Assembly (NCBI GenBank): GCA_902728285.1 | Contig: CACVBU010001205.1 | Location: 427,309 to 491,308 of the forward strand | DNA: 64,000 nucleotides | Origin: Clytia hemisphaerica | Lineage: Eukaryota; Cnidaria; Hydrozoa; Leptothecata; Clytiidae | Direction: 5' to 3' | Shown here: piece after piece, positions 24,959 to 38,000 of the stretch | How the letters are laid out: each line of letters opens with the position of its first letter | Numbering within the stretch: the first letter of the stretch is position 1 | Made by a program: the position numbers and the translations under genes | Notes under the pieces: generated by a model | Databases searched by the model: none | Told to the model about the DNA's origin: nothing | Seen by the model: only the letters and a program-made list of their open reading frames with translations

Positions 24959-25180
24959 TATTCAACATTTTTAGTCTACTCTGTTTCAGTACATCTCTTA
25001 CATCTGTTAACCCACTTATTAAAGCTATCTAGCTAAGCTCTATTGGCTGACCTTCCAGCCTCGGCTGGTTTATTTTACTTCAGAAAACGAAAGTGGCGAT
25101 TTAGTGTTAGAGGTGGTTGGTCTGGGTTGGTGGAAATTGTCAATTGTATGTCTGTATTTCAGGGTCAACTGGTCAAGGAA

Positions 25181-26062
25181 TACAGTCAGGAGTTCTTGCC
25201 TACTTAGGAAAGTATTTTACAACTTTCCCAAATCAGGAAAATGCTCAAAAAAGCTACCTTTTCTCTTGATCACTTCATAATCGCCGCAGGTTCTAACCAT
25301 CTGACCATATGATGATATGACCATTCGTTTTATACGTAAATTCAAAATTGATTTTGTGCAAAAAGACCAGGTCACAGGACTTCGGGTATATTATAGCTAG
25401 TTGAAAATTGTAAAATACTTTAATTCCTAATTCTAGGGGGGGATGTTAGGACTAATTTTTTAAGCCCATTTGTCAAAAGTTGCCATTGGGTATAAAAAGA
25501 AGAAAAATTCATGTAAAAACCCTGTGGAACTTTTTTCAAGGTTGCCACGGGTAGGGTGCCACCGCCGCTCCGCCAGCAAAATCGAAATTTCAAAAATTTT
25601 TAAAACATAGCGAAGTGACCCCTCATTTGAAAGGTATTTTCATGCTGATTAAGAAAATCAATATTGTAAGGGTGAAAGACACTCTCACAAGAAGTAACTT
25701 AAGTAAAACGATCAAAAAATTGCGTTTTTAGCAAATCCTCAAAATTTTGCCAACTGTTGGAAATTACTTTTTGTGACAGTGTTATTCAACCTCATTATAT
25801 TGATTTTCTTAACCAGCATGAAAATACCTTTCAAATGAGGGGTCACTTCACTATGTTTTGAAAATCTTTGAAATTTCGATTTTTCTGGCGGAGCCACGGT
25901 GGCACCCTGCCCGTGGCAACCTTGAAAAGGGTACCACAGGGTTTTAACATAATTTTTTCTTCTTTTTATACCCAAAGGCAACTTTTGACAAATGGGCTAA
26001 GAATTTATGCCATTTTTGCAAAATAACACCCCCCCCCTACTAATTCAGGCAAAAACTCCTGA
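25181..26062. mobile_element. large imperfect palindrome
   Basis: The main arms are about 25434-25720 and 25745-26040. Shared words include GCCCATTTGTCAAAAGTTGC and its inverse, TTTCATGCTG and CAGCATGAAA, and CCCTCATTTGAAAGGTATTT with its inverse. An outer pair, GTCAGGAGTTCTTGCC (about 25188) and GGCAAAAACTCCTGAC (about 26048), extends it, with about 230 bp of extra sequence in the left arm only. No ORF. Confidence 0.7.
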
Positions 26063-26122
26063 CTTTGAGGGTGTGACCTGTTCAGTGCAAATTGGATATG
26101 AATGATTATTTGGTGATATACC

Positions 26123-27201
26123 CCAGACCCGATCAATCGAACTTGTCGAACCAATCGAACAGTCGAACTAATCGAACTCCATCAAAAAAAATTAATCGAA
26201 CCTAATCGAACACTCACAATTTTTGAAGCAATAGCAGTTCGATTAGTTCGGTCAGTAAAAAGTTCGATTAGTTCGATGATATTAAATCCTCGTATCTTCC
26301 CTCGTTTGCAAAAACTTTGTCCTGGCACGCGATTGCCATTTCGACAGTTACCAGACTTAACAGCTTGACGTGGCAATCTCCATAAACCCGACCTTGACCT
26401 AGGTCCTAGACCACCCTGACCCTTCTTGAAAAAGGCCGACCCTCGACCCTTGGAAAAAAGCCGACCCTCGACCAAAATACAATAAAAAGCCAACCCTGGG
26501 TAAAAAAAACAGTTTTTTTGGCAGTGTTTTTTTTTTATATAAAAGTTGAGCAGACAAGCAGGGGGTGGAATGGGATATATACACACGCTTTTTTATAAGA
26601 ATAATGAATCGTCAACCTCGTCGCCCCCCCCCCCCCCGCCCGGCAGGTCGTATTATCTGCTTTTTGATGTTTTACTGCGTGAGTGGAAGATAATATAACA
26701 TCTCTCGTGCATCAACGTAAAACGTAAATATTAAGCCTGGGATATATGGGTACGAGGCTGACCATACATGTTGGCCAATAATATGATGCCCGGGGGGGGG
26801 GTCTTGTGAAGAATATTCTGTTGCGATTTCGCGCGCGGCCGAGTGGCGGAATACTACGCCCCAACAAACCGCCTCTGGCGCTAAAAGGATACAGGAAAAG
26901 TGTGTAATCCGTTATCGGAAGTAATTTCCCGACTTACCTGGACTTACATTCTGAATTTGGCTTTAAAAAGAAGCTAATATACGGTGGCGGAGCAGCACAA
27001 ACTTGTCGAACAAAACAGAACAAAATTGGTTTATCGAACTGATCGAACCGAAACCCATTGATCGAACTTAATCGAACACTCACAATCTTTTAAAAAATCT
27101 TAGAGTTCGATTAATTTTTTTAATCGAACTTTAATCGTTCGATGGAGTTCGATTAGTTCGACTGTTCGATTGGTTCGACAAATTTGATTGATCGGGTCTG
27201 G
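26123..27201. mobile_element. 1,079-bp CCAG-terminated element, exact TSD TATACC
   Basis: The left end CCAGACCCGATCAATCGAAC and right end (inverse) CCAGACCCGATCAATCAAAT begin TIRs of about 60 bp continuing with ACAGTCGAACTAATCGAACT. Both sides are flanked by TATACC (26117-26122 and 27202-27207). AATCGAAC words fill the subterminal regions. Same terminal CCAG and 6-bp duplication as the 12732-23398 block, so it is probably a non-autonomous relative. Confidence 0.82.
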
Positions 27202-27205
27202 TATA

Positions 27206-27437
27206 CCGTGAAATCAGGTACTTGCATCAGTGGAGGCAAACATGCATAGCCCTCAAATGAATGACCTGTCTGGTCATTAAAATAAAAAGTTAAATCAAAA
27301 CAAAACTGGTAGAGTAAAAAAGCGGAGCTGCGTAGTTCATTTGTTTTGAAATTTTACTGCTTTGACTGGTCAGTCACATTTGATGGCTATGCAAGTTTCC
27401 CTCTCCACTGATGCAAGTTACCCGACTTCACGGGCGG
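27206..27437. mobile_element. MITE, second copy of the 5657-5873 family
   Basis: CCGTGAAATCAGGTACTTGC at the left and CACTGATGCAAGTTACCCGA followed by CTTCACGG at the right are the same TIRs as at 5657-5873. Its left TA target site is now part of the TATACC duplication of the 26123-27201 element, so that element inserted at its edge later. Confidence 0.8.
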
Positions 27438-27733
27438 TACTATGTAAGATGGGTAAGGTGATTTTCAAGCCGTAAAATTTTGGTTTAACTTTTGAACAGT
27501 AAAGATAGTTTGCTGGGCTGTTTAATTTGATCTTTTAGCATCTTGACAAAGTGCCAAATAACAATAAATAATGACAAAAAAAGAAGTTGTAAAAAATGAC
27601 AATTTGGTGATTTAGACATGAGGGCGGCTTACGCTATGGTGTACGGTAAACATAACATTAAATTCCATTAGCCTAATGGCCTAATGGTCTTTTGAATAAC
27701 TAATTACTCCAAATTACTCCAGCATAAATTTTG
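27438..27733. other. gap with no recognised feature
   Basis: AT-rich DNA between the MITE and the LINE; the proximal part may be the 3' tail of the LINE. Confidence 0.3.
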
Positions 27734-29476
27734 TTATACATAATTTGTAGACCTGGACCATATCACAGAACTGTCCACCAGTGTTGGTAGATCAAGCATT
27801 TTAAGTCTTTTGCTATACGAAAGGTTGCGACACGTTTGGACTAGTCTTGTTGCGCGTCTTTGCACTCCCTCAAGCAAATTGGACGTGCTTGGGTAGTCTT
27901 GGTGACCAAACTGACTGTGCATACTCGAGATGAGGCCGGACAAAGGTTGAGTATAGTTTACGGAGGATCTCTGGATTTAAGCTGGTGAAACCTCGCTTGA
28001 TGATCCCAAGCATAGAGTTAGCCTTGTTGATTTGCTTGGCTATATGTTGTTCAAATGATAGTTCAGCATCAGTCAGTATACCAAGGTCTTTTTCTTTGAA
28101 TACATGCTCAAGCTCACAAGACGATAGGGATGGTGAGCATGTTTGATGTTTGCGAATTTACCAAGCATAAGGACGTGGCATTTGTCGGGGTGGAATTTCA
28201 AGAGCCAATCTTCAGACCATTTTTTGAGTTTTTCTATATCACTTTGGATGATGAGAGAATCAGTGATAGAATTGACCTCCTTGAAAATCTTTGTGTCATC
28301 TGCGAAAAGTAGTAGAGATGAGATAATTTTGTCAGGCAAATCAATCATGTACAAGACAAAAAGCAATGGTTTTAAAACACTCCCTTGTGGTATTCCACTC
28401 ACGACTGTGTCAATTTTCGATTTTGATTGGTTCACCTTGACTACCTAACTGATTTCTTCCACGCTGTAATCCAATTCTTTATTGAACCGACTATACCGAC
28501 TAACTTTTTGCAGAGTCTGCGATGAGGCACAGTATCAAATGCCTTGGCAAAATCAAAATAGATGCAGTCTACAACTTTTCCATCAAATATAATTTCACAG
28601 CGCTTATCGATATAGTTTTAAAGCTGGGTAACAGTGGAGCATCTTCTGATGAAGCGGAACTGCTTATCCGAAATAAGGTGCAGGTTTGTCAGGTGGTTTG
28701 TCATATGCTCACGTAAGATAGACTCAATCAGCTTGCAAACCACAAATGTTAAGCTCACTGGTCTGTAGTTAACTGCCAAGTTATGCCCTCCTTTGTTCTT
28801 ATAAATGGGTGTGACGTGAGCAAGCTTCCAATCCTCAGGTAGAATCCCTTCAGGTAGTGTCTTCATCATTAATCTTGAAAGGGGCTCAGAAATTTCATCG
28901 ACAAGTTTTTTTAGCATTTGATTGAATTTGTTTGAATCCAGTTTTTTGAGCCTCTTACTTACCATATCTTTGGTTATGAAGATGTCAGCAATATCATGCT
29001 CTGTTCTGCATGGGAATTCGGGAAGATCTCCGTCAGGCTTGATGCTGAAGACGCAGGATGTTTGATCTTTGTGTCAAAGTGAAGACTTATCCTTTGGTGA
29101 CTCAAGAAGTGAAGAAACTTCTGACGAAGCTTTCATCTTACTTCTTACATGTGACAAAAAAACCTTAGGTTTGGTTTTTGCTCTATTGCAGATGTTACGC
29201 TCATAGTTCCTACGGGCTTGTGTCATCATCCGGTTGACTCTATTTCGTACTGTAACGTAGATGAGGCGGTTGCGTCTTCTTTCCACGGGACATGAGGCAC
29301 GGGCCCATTCCATGCAATCGACGCTTTTCACTCACTTCTCTTCGCAGATCTTCTCCTATTGATATTGATCCCTTAGATTGCCAACTTTGACAATCTAGTT
29401 CCTTAAGTGGGACGAATTTATTTCTAAGCTCTAATAACTTGTTTTTGATTGAATCCCAAATTTCCTCTACCGCCAT
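27734..29476 (-). pseudogene. CR1/Jockey-like LINE, 5'-truncated reverse transcriptase
   Basis: Minus-strand fragments in sequence order: a linker (29476-29074) with WDSIKNKLLELRNKFVPLK; reverse transcriptase N-half (28965-28618) with VTPIYKNKGG and NYRPVSLT; RT catalytic half (28435-28073) with GIPQGSVLKPLLF and LLFADDTKIF; and a C-terminal part (27943-27734) with VQRRATRLV. These are standard motifs of CR1/Jockey-clade elements with APE endonucleases. The endonuclease is missing, consistent with 5' truncation. The frame is broken by stops and frame changes. In the usual GSVLGPLLF motif a Lys replaces Gly. Confidence 0.88.
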
Positions 29477-30505
29477 CCATCACATCTATCTGCAAAACAG
29501 ATGCTTGCACATTACATGGGATGGGGGACCTGAAAACCTGGAGTACACCATGCATTTTTTCGATGCTCTCCACCATTTGGTCTCTGGATTTAAACAAACC
29601 CGTTTTTGCTTGTTTTTTTATCTTTTTTTTTTATCTTTTTTTTTTTAAGTTCTGTCAATCAAAATCCCTGAAATTTTAGTAGTTTTTTCTATCAATATTA
29701 TATATACCACCCTGAAAACTTTTTGCCAAAAAAAAGATCGCTATCAAAAGTTCGAAGCTGAAAACCCACTCCCTAACCTCTCTCGCAGGCAAAAAACCGT
29801 TCGTTTACCTCCCAAACTATGTGGAACTGAATGTAACTTTGTTGGATGATTTTAATGGTTGATTAGGCTTCATTGTCGAATAAAATTCTTCAAAATATAG
29901 AGTTTGATTTTAAGTTTGATAAAAGAAATCGAACTTAGGGACATACCTCCCGCTCTCACGCAGAGTGTATATATATAGTGTGGCTGTGAAAAGGTTTTAT
30001 TAATGACTGGTCGAAATATTAAGAACTTAAGTAGAAAACTAGAAATCCAAACAGAAAATAGACAACGAAAAATGTTAAGTCGAGTTCTCAAGTTCTTGTA
30101 AAAACGACAGTAAAAATAATTTTGCTTCTACTAGCACAACACACAAAAACGCTCTCTTACTCTCTCTCTGTCGAACTAGTTTACAAACAAAATAGTTACA
30201 AAATATAAACCCAATCTAATTTCCCATGAGGGGCAATTATCTAGACGCAAGGGAATGTGACGCAATGCAAAACAAAGAAGCCTCGTGAGACGCAATGAAA
30301 TGAAAAGACACTAAACAAAAGAACTTATATACACCCGGGATTACAAATTAAACATAATTAAAACTAAATTATAAAGTTCATTAAAGATGGCTTTTCTGCC
30401 ATCAACATATAGCAGCCCTTGAAATTAAGACTTAATAACTTTAGAGGAATTTTTTATTATCTCAGAATTATACTGGCAGTGAATAAATATAAAAATTGAG
30501 AAAAC
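29477..30505. other. upstream region of the COPS9 gene
   Basis: AT-rich with a T-rich run at 29600-29650 and a TCTCTTACTCTCTCTCTG pyrimidine stretch near 30155. It should contain the COPS9 promoter, but no motif can be named with confidence. Confidence 0.35.
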
Positions 30506-32740
30506 ATGAAGCCAGTAGAGCAAGACGAAATGTTTCCTGAAGCCTCTTCATCAACAAACTGGGAAGATGAGGTAAAGTTTAATAGTTACTATATAATAAA
30601 TGTTGAATTCATACAGAGTTTTCCCTTTATTTCATATCTTATCCTTTTCTGTTCTGTTAAGGGCTCTGGACATACCCAATTTTTCGATTTTACACTAACT
30701 GAAATGGCAATTTCTGCATTTAAAAAAAGATTAATGTATAACTTTTTTTATAATGTCCTGTTACACCTACCATTTTAGAATTTAAAAATCGAAAAATTGA
30801 AATGAAAAAATTAAATGAAGAAGAAAACGAAGAGTTTTTCGAAGAAGAGTATTTCACCTGTTCAAAGCCCTAATCTCGGTAAAAATCAAACATTTTGGAA
30901 TTTTTTTAGGTTCAGGTGATATGTATCTGTTTAGTATCTAAAAATACAATTTCGGAAAATTTTTGTGGAAGTATCTTTCCTTTAAAATCTCCAAAAAACC
31001 TCATTTTTGGCAATTTTCTCCACTAAATTTCCATACAAAAACTGCTATAACTTGTGCTGTAGCCAAATAGAAAATTTTTCTGAAAAAATCTAAATAAAGA
31101 AATTATTTAGCATTAACTCAAAAAAAGTTTGAAACAATAAAATGATTTCCTTAAGGAGATTAGGCTTTTTTTGTGAAAACTATATGAATAGCGTAACATT
31201 TTTACGATGTTTTATTAAGGTCCATGCCACACTTATTCCTTACTAATTACTTAAAAATTCATTTTTTCAAAAGCAGTTTGTTCTTAACATGTCAAAGAAG
31301 CGAAAACATGAGGTTTTATCTTCAAATTCTGAAATTGATTTTTCACTATGACCAGAGCCCTTAAAACAGAACATTTGTTATGTATATTTTGATGATACAA
31401 GGCAGAACTATAAAAATAATTTTTCAGTTTTTGGATTGGACCTACCTCCGGGTACCCCGGTGGAGGTTCTATAAATTAACCCGTGTCCGTTCGTCCGTCC
31501 GTCCGTCCGTCCGTTCGTCTGTCTGTTACCAGCTTTTCTCAGGATTGGCTCATTAGTTTTTTCTGATTTTTTGCACAATGATGCAAAATGGCAATGCCCA
31601 GAACTTGACGGAGCCCGATTTTTGAGAAAAAATTTATTTGGGCAAATTTGGGTCAAAAAGTACCTAAAAATAGGGTTTTTTGGACTTTGTGCAAAATCCT
31701 GTCATTACTTTTTTCTGATTTTTTGTACAAAGATGGAGGGCAAGATTTTCTAAAGAATTGCTGAAGTGGTTTTTCCCGGAAAATTCTTATTCGCCTTAAA
31801 AAACGAATTTTCGTATTTTGGGGAAATTCCCTCTAACCAAATAAGGAAATATAGCTTTTCTCAATGTTGACTCAAAAATTTTTTCTGATTTTTTGCACAA
31901 TGATCCAAAATGGCAATGCCCAAAATGTGACGGAGCCAGAGAGCCGAGGCCTGAATGGTTTAAGTGATTTTCGTATTTGGGGAAATTCCTTTTTACCATT
32001 TTACATTATTCAACACACAAGCTTTATTTTTCCATTCTGAATTTTTGTACAATTATTGTCACTTTTTTCTTATTTTCATCTGATGTTAATCATTAGGTAG
32101 GTCCATTCAGCATGTTGCTTGTTTTTCTTGCGGTGCAAAAAAATGAAGATTGTTGTTTAAAAATGTAATAACCAAAATATTTAAATTTCCGAGTCTATTG
32201 ATAACTTTATTAAAAGTTGTTGAGAATTTATAAATTAAATCAGAATTCGAGGACTACAAAGCACTTTTAGACCATGGCATGAAAAATATAAATATAATGA
32301 ATCACTCTTCTTGTTTCCAGGTAGCAAATGAAGGTGTTGTATTACCTAAAATGTGCATGGAAGGAAGTATTTCCATTTCTGAAAAAGGAGTCCACACAGA
32401 CTTCTATAACTGTAAGCATATAGAAAATGTCCATAGTTCGTTCTTAAATTGGTCTTATTTTCGGCATTTTTTGAGTCTCATTGTTCTTATAAAATTGCTC
32501 TTTTTAAAAAGAATGTAAGGTATCTTTCGCCTTTTTTACATGAATCCTAAGCAAGCGCCAGACTCTTCCACGCCAACCCGCAATCTGACACTGCCTAATT
32601 TCGAGCTTAAGTCAAGATTAAGGCCATAAATTACATTCAATTTGCCAGGCGGCGTAAGAAGGCCGACAATGTATGTAACAATAAAATCTTTTTCTTTTTC
32701 AGCTTTTGATGACTTATTTGACGATGATGATTTGGCATGA
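30506..32740 (+). CDS. COPS9: COP9 signalosome complex subunit 9 (CSNAP/MYEOV2)
   Basis: A three-exon small gene: 30506-30571, 32321-32411 and 32703-32740, 195 coding bases, 64 residues. Donors are GTAAAG and GTAAGC, acceptors TTTCCAG and TTTTCAG. Phases join exactly and the frame ends at TGA. The N-terminus (MKP..DEMFPE) and the acidic C-terminus (DDLFDDDD) with an aromatic Phe-Tyr-Asn just before are the hallmark ends of COPS9, the smallest COP9 signalosome subunit, which stabilises this cullin-deneddylating complex. The middle is longer and diverged from the about 57-residue vertebrate protein. Intron 1 (1.75 kb) contains a GGACCTACC-family repeat. No canonical AATAAA was seen close to the stop. 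Confidence 0.9.
31438..32127. mobile_element. GGACCTACC-family repeat in COPS9 intron 1
   Basis: It starts GGACCTACCTCCGGGTACCC, continues into a GTCCGTCCGTCC run, then has two modules with TTTTTTCTGATTTTTTGCAC and CAAAATGGCAATGCCCA. It ends AGGTAGGTCCATTCAGCATG. Other copies are at 37577-38548 and 53058-53900, with a solitary end at about 51690. Confidence 0.75.
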
Positions 32741-33534
32741 ATAATTTATATTAAAATTGCCTACTGAATCGTATGAAATGATCATTTTTATGTCATTTGG
32801 ATATTTTATTTATTCTGAGATTCTTTTCTTCTTGTAAATATATTAAAAATTAACAAAAATCTTGTTTGATCCTGATAAAGTTTTTATGGGCGGAACCATT
32901 GGTTACCTTTACTCTCACAGATTTTCGAAACCAAGCTTTTTATCAGTCCTAAGCTGCTGTTCGTTTACTTTAAAAAAAGGATAATCAGATGATTTGAGAT
33001 ATTTGGCCAGTGATGGTTTCATTCTATTGTCCTGAGCAAAAACCTGAAAATTTTGCCTAACTATTTTCCAAAGTTGAGATATTAAGGTTTTATACGTTTT
33101 ATACTTTCAGCAACAAACCATCCTATAAGTTCAATGTAAGAACCAAAAGAATTGAAGACAACTATTTACATTTTCCGTTGTTTTGTATACTGAGCCAAAA
33201 TCCATTTTAAATTTCATTCTTCACCCATGAAGCGTTTCTTAAGATGAATTGTTAACCCGGGGGGTGGGTTCAAAGTAAGCGATCTAACATAGGTGCGAAA
33301 ATCAGTGTCAGTATACTGCCCTTAGTTTGTTGGGCAATATTTTGACTGACCTTTTTGGCCTTAAATGGACAAGAATTTGTATATGTGTACCGTAAGGGTC
33401 GATTTTTCAACTAAATTAAATTTTTGGCTAAATTTTCTCTGCACTATAAGGGTCTCATTTCAAAGGCCCTAATTTTGGATTTTGGGCCGCACATACAGTC
33501 ATTTTTAAATCGTTTGCCCTCTCATACTCTCATA
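32741..33534. other. COPS9 downstream region, no gene recognised
   Basis: AT-rich. GGATAATCAGATGATTTGAG at 32979 followed by CTATTGTCCTGAGCAAAA is one end of the repeat family seen complete at 44477-44806. Confidence 0.4.
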
Positions 33535-33704
33535 CCGGGTGTGCTAGATATAAATAAAGTTAAATTTTATTGACTTTTTTGAGGTTTCTTTTAAAGAACC
33601 ATGCTTATTTTTTTGGAAAGCGGAAGGGTAAACTTTAAATTTATCAATTTCCGTGGATACGAACAAAAGTTGATAATTTGAGGTATAACTTCTGGTGCAC
33701 CCTG
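33535..33704. mobile_element. small TA-flanked MITE, CCGGGTGTGC ends
   Basis: CCGGGTGTGC at the left and GGTGCACCCTG at the right form imperfect TIRs with TA on each side. Non-coding. Confidence 0.5.
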
Positions 33705-35031
33705 TAATACATAATATTATTGTGATTTATGACTCTACTTTTTTAGTATAAATAAAATCGAAAATTGAGAAAAAAAATTTAAAAGAGATGGTGCTATACA
33801 AGGATCGTGCAGTTCTGATGTGTATATTATCTCCTTCGATGGATTTGAAGTTAACATTCAATAATGAAAGGTCAGTGTCATATAACTTTTATTTTTTTCA
33901 AAAAGTATTATTTTTAATGAGTCAAAATTACTTAAGGTGTACAAACTTTTTTGCGAAAGTTTCTGCGCGCGAAAGTTTTTATATTTAATGAAATTTATGG
34001 ATATTTTCTTAGGGGATTTTATTTTGGCTGATTTTCAGTTTCCCACCTGTTCTGTGATACAGGGGGTTAAGTTGGGATCATAACCACTAGTGTACTATTA
34101 TTCAATCACAGCGCTTTTTGATTTTACTGGTTGTCTTGATACTTACAGTCTAACCTTTCAAAAAAAAGCGAACTGATGGACTAAGTACAAGTTTGATCAT
34201 GAAATTTACCAAAAAGTAAGATTTAATCCGTTAATCGTCTTCATAAAGAATTTTTATTTTCCACCCTCAGAAAAAATTAGGTTTGTCTTTCGTTGTTTAA
34301 TAATCAATTGTACTTGATAAAATTCGGCTACGACAGAAAAATAAATAACAAAAATATATCTCGTAATTATAAAACCACAAAATCATCTAATTATCATTTA
34401 CATCCTCTAAGAAATAATTGCATATCTTTCGAAGGAGCGTCAATGTTTACAAAATGTATTGGTGTCCCGGTAGAGTTTGAAAACTCACCGGGCTGGCTTA
34501 GAGATGTGCTTGAAATGGATCCCTCTATAAGAAATAGTCAAACCTGAATGATGTTTCCTCTATTAGCGCAACAAATACATATTTCCTCTAAGATAACGCG
34601 CACCTGGCCCTCTAAACAGTGCCTCACCCCATAAGAGCGTGCTCATTTGAATTTAATACGCATACTAGCCTAAATCAACTTTTCAATAAAATGATGTATT
34701 TTGAAATGAAAATTCCAATTTTGAAAAGAGCGCCGCAACCAGAATCCAATGCTTGAGTTGATTGAGGAAATGTGGTATGGAAAACAACACACGGCTTAGA
34801 CTAGCTTAGACGAACAAATTTTGCTTTTATTTAAGTATAATTCATTTATATCCTTATTTATTGGTGAACAAATCAAAAAAGTAAGTGCTCGATACCAAAG
34901 ATAAAGCTTCCATTAAAAAAAATCATATTTCTGTGACAAGTCGAAAATTTATTTTTTAATGTTGAAGATGTAAATAAAAATTGAAACAATATATTTCATA
35001 CAAATACAATTTGAAGCAATCTCTAATTTTA
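33705..35031. other. intergenic, two weak ORFs only
   Basis: Short open frames at 33788-33988 and 34293-34547 were considered. The first has a GGTCAGTG donor-like site after about 28 codons. Neither is recognised, so no gene is called. Confidence 0.35.
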
Positions 35032-38000
35032 TTATTTTCCAACGGGTCCTTCCTTTTTACATCCATCGAACTTTGGGTTCAATTTACACAATTCATCTTT
35101 GAATGCGCTGTAAAGAACATAGGGATAAATTAAAAAGTATCGTTTAAGACATTATATACCATACCTGACCATACGTAGTCACGTAAAGCAGTAGCGTAGC
35201 GTAGCGCTCTACGGAAATGAATTTTGAAATTTCAGTTGATATCGCTGTTTACAGACAATTTATTACAGACAATCTTTCAGGCTATGGAGGAGTTTTAGAT
35301 CTGTACCAGGCAAGTGAAAGTGAAGTCTTAAAATTTGCAAAAATTTGAATTCCAGCATAGTCACAGGAAGAGCCACACTTTTCTAGAGCACGTTCAACAT
35401 TCATTATGGTTCTTATGGTGTTCACGTTTTTTTTATAAGAACATCCAAAAATTTTGAAGCCTTTTAGATGTTCTTAACTTTTTGAACTTTGAGCCTCAAA
35501 ATAAATGTTCTTATTTTCACCATTGTGTGAGTATTCTGTGCAAGTTCATAAGGAATTAGATGTTCTAGAGGCCTTAAAATGTAAGTGTTCTAAGCTTGTT
35601 CTTAATATTTTTACCATTGAAGCCTTCATATTATAGTTTGTTCTTATGAAAAGAAAAATAATCTATTTTCATAATCTGTAATCACAACTAGCTGAATTTG
35701 AAAGAAGCGATTTTATGGTTATGGAGACTTTTACTTACTCTGATTTAGAATATCCAATGCATTCTTTCTTGATGTCCTTGATGTAAGGTAAAGAATCCAA
35801 AGTTCTCTTCATATCAGCTAACGATTTATCAGGGGTACTTGGCTGAATAGAATCCCAACATTCTGCCCTAAAATTAAAGGGGTTTTTCAATTTTTTAATC
35901 TTGTCCGCGATGAAGACCAGAACGACAAATTTCATAAAGAACGACAAATTTCGCCGTCTACAACCCCGACTGACAGTGACTGTAGCACCCCTACGGAATC
36001 GTTCATCTTCGTTTATCACGGGAATTAACTACATGTGGTTTAAAAGAACGACAAATTACGCATGCAGGTGTTACAAAGGCAGCATTTGCAAGAGGAACCT
36101 ATTGTTATTATGCATTCACTTACTGTACTTTCCTCTCATCGTTGAACGGTTTAAGGAGCATAACACTTATTTCTGTAATTTTCTTTATCGCCTCCAACTT
36201 TGGGAGTTCAGTTTCACCAAATACGCTAAAATGAATGAAGTAGATCGTGGATACATTACTCAAACTTTCCCCCTGAGGAACGATGTCCAAGCTGTCTAAG
36301 ACTTAAGCGTCTCAAACCAGGGATTCTGCGGCTCCAAATCCCAACTTTTTCCAATGTTCCGTTCAGTTCATAGACAACTGAGATGACGGCCGTGGACCCC
36401 GTGAAAACAATCGAAGACTGTCTAAAAGTCTTGGATAACTGGGATATCCACGTTAAATAACGACCATGTCTATCTGCCAACCATTTTTTAGTTTGCTAAG
36501 CGTTTGTAGTATAAAGTCGCTCCACTACGTTGCGTAAAGGTTGCGGTCTTGCTTGCACTTGTTAATGACTTGTGAAGTCAAAAGGGGGGAAATGATTTCT
36601 CCCCTACCTTGACAAAGCTTTATTGAAAGAGGAGCTTTTGAGTCTTCTGTAAGTTCCACTCTAATATTTGATAGCTCATACCAATCATTGATTTATTCTC
36701 CATATAAGGCGATATCATACTTCCATTTGTTGTTCTACGGGCATATCGTTAGAAATATATGGGTCGGACGGTCTTACAAAGAACTAGTGTGTAAAATATA
36801 TTGTAGTGGAAATTTTAACAAAAATAGGGTATATCGGGCCCGTAGAACAACAAATTAAATTAGTCTCACCTAAGTTCTAGTAATTTATTTGCATAAGACA
36901 GTGAATCCTAACCTCGCTAAATAAGATTCAATCCTCCCTTTTATTTTTTTCAAATACAAAACTGTGTTAGTGTTACTAACCTGTCTGCACGGTATGCAGG
37001 CTTTTCTTTTGAAGATTGTGTAGTGAACAAAACATAAACTTTTCCTCTCGCTTTTTCAGCCATCTAATACAAAGAAATACATATAAAGTTTAAAGCTTTT
37101 ACTTTATGATCAATATAATGGGCCATTCCATTTTATATCCAAACAAGGGGGTTGACGCACATTTCCAGGGGGTAATCAGAGAGGAATTTCCAGGGGGTAT
37201 GAAAAAGTATTTTTTCAATTTTCCATGGGGTAAAAGGTTACTTCAAAATTTCCAGGGGCAAAAGACTGATTTTAGTTCGTCCACCCTCACGTTTAAGATA
37301 GGAAAAGAATTTTTCCAAGGGTTATTTTGCAAATTTTGACATTTTCCAGGGGGTATTCGCACATTTCTAAAAATCTTTCTGTGCCGGTTTGTCCACCCCG
37401 TTGTATGGAAATTTTATGGAACAGCCCAATTGCGTCCATTAAAGTGGGAGGGTTTATGGGAGAGGGACGTTCAATTTAAAGGTCTTGTTGTCCTATATAT
37501 TGTAAATATTGTAAACTCAAGAACCTTAAGGGATCCTATTTCAGTTTTTCTCAAAACTGCCTTCATGAACTTTTTGGACCTACCTCCGGGTACCCTGGTG
37601 GAGGTCCTATGAATTAACATGTCTGTTCGTCCGTTCGTCCGTCTGTTCGCCTGTTACCAGCTTGGCTCATTAATTTTTTTCTGATTTTTGGCACAAAGAT
37701 GCAAAATGGCAATGCCCAAAATGTGACGGAGCCCGATTTTCGAAAAAAAATATATTTGGGCAAATTTGGGCCAAAAACTGGCTAAAAATAGGGTTTTTGG
37801 ACTTTGTGCAAAATCCTGTCTTTACTTTTTTCTGATTTTTTGTACAAAGATGGAGGGCAAGAATTTCTAAAGAATGGCTGAAGTGGTTTTTCCCGGAAAA
37901 TTCTTATTCGCCTTTAAAAACAGATTTTTGTATTTTGGGGGAATTTCCCCCTTTAACCAAATAAGAAAATATAGCTTTTCTCAATGTTGACTCATTATTT

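Noticed and set aside
26182-26586. 134-aa minus-strand ORF with LELF-like and TDRTNRT stretches
   Set aside because: It runs from low-complexity DNA into the AATCGAA-rich element interior; the composition is repeat-derived.
28143-28448. Plus-strand 101-aa ORF
   Set aside because: Antisense shadow of the CR1/Jockey-like reverse transcriptase, whose YADD-type box lies on the minus strand.
36256-36480. Minus-strand 74-aa ORF and a plus-strand short frame in intron 4 of cyclase A
   Set aside because: Both frames read acceptably but neither has convincing splice partners or a recognised family; the cyclase exons splice cleanly around them.
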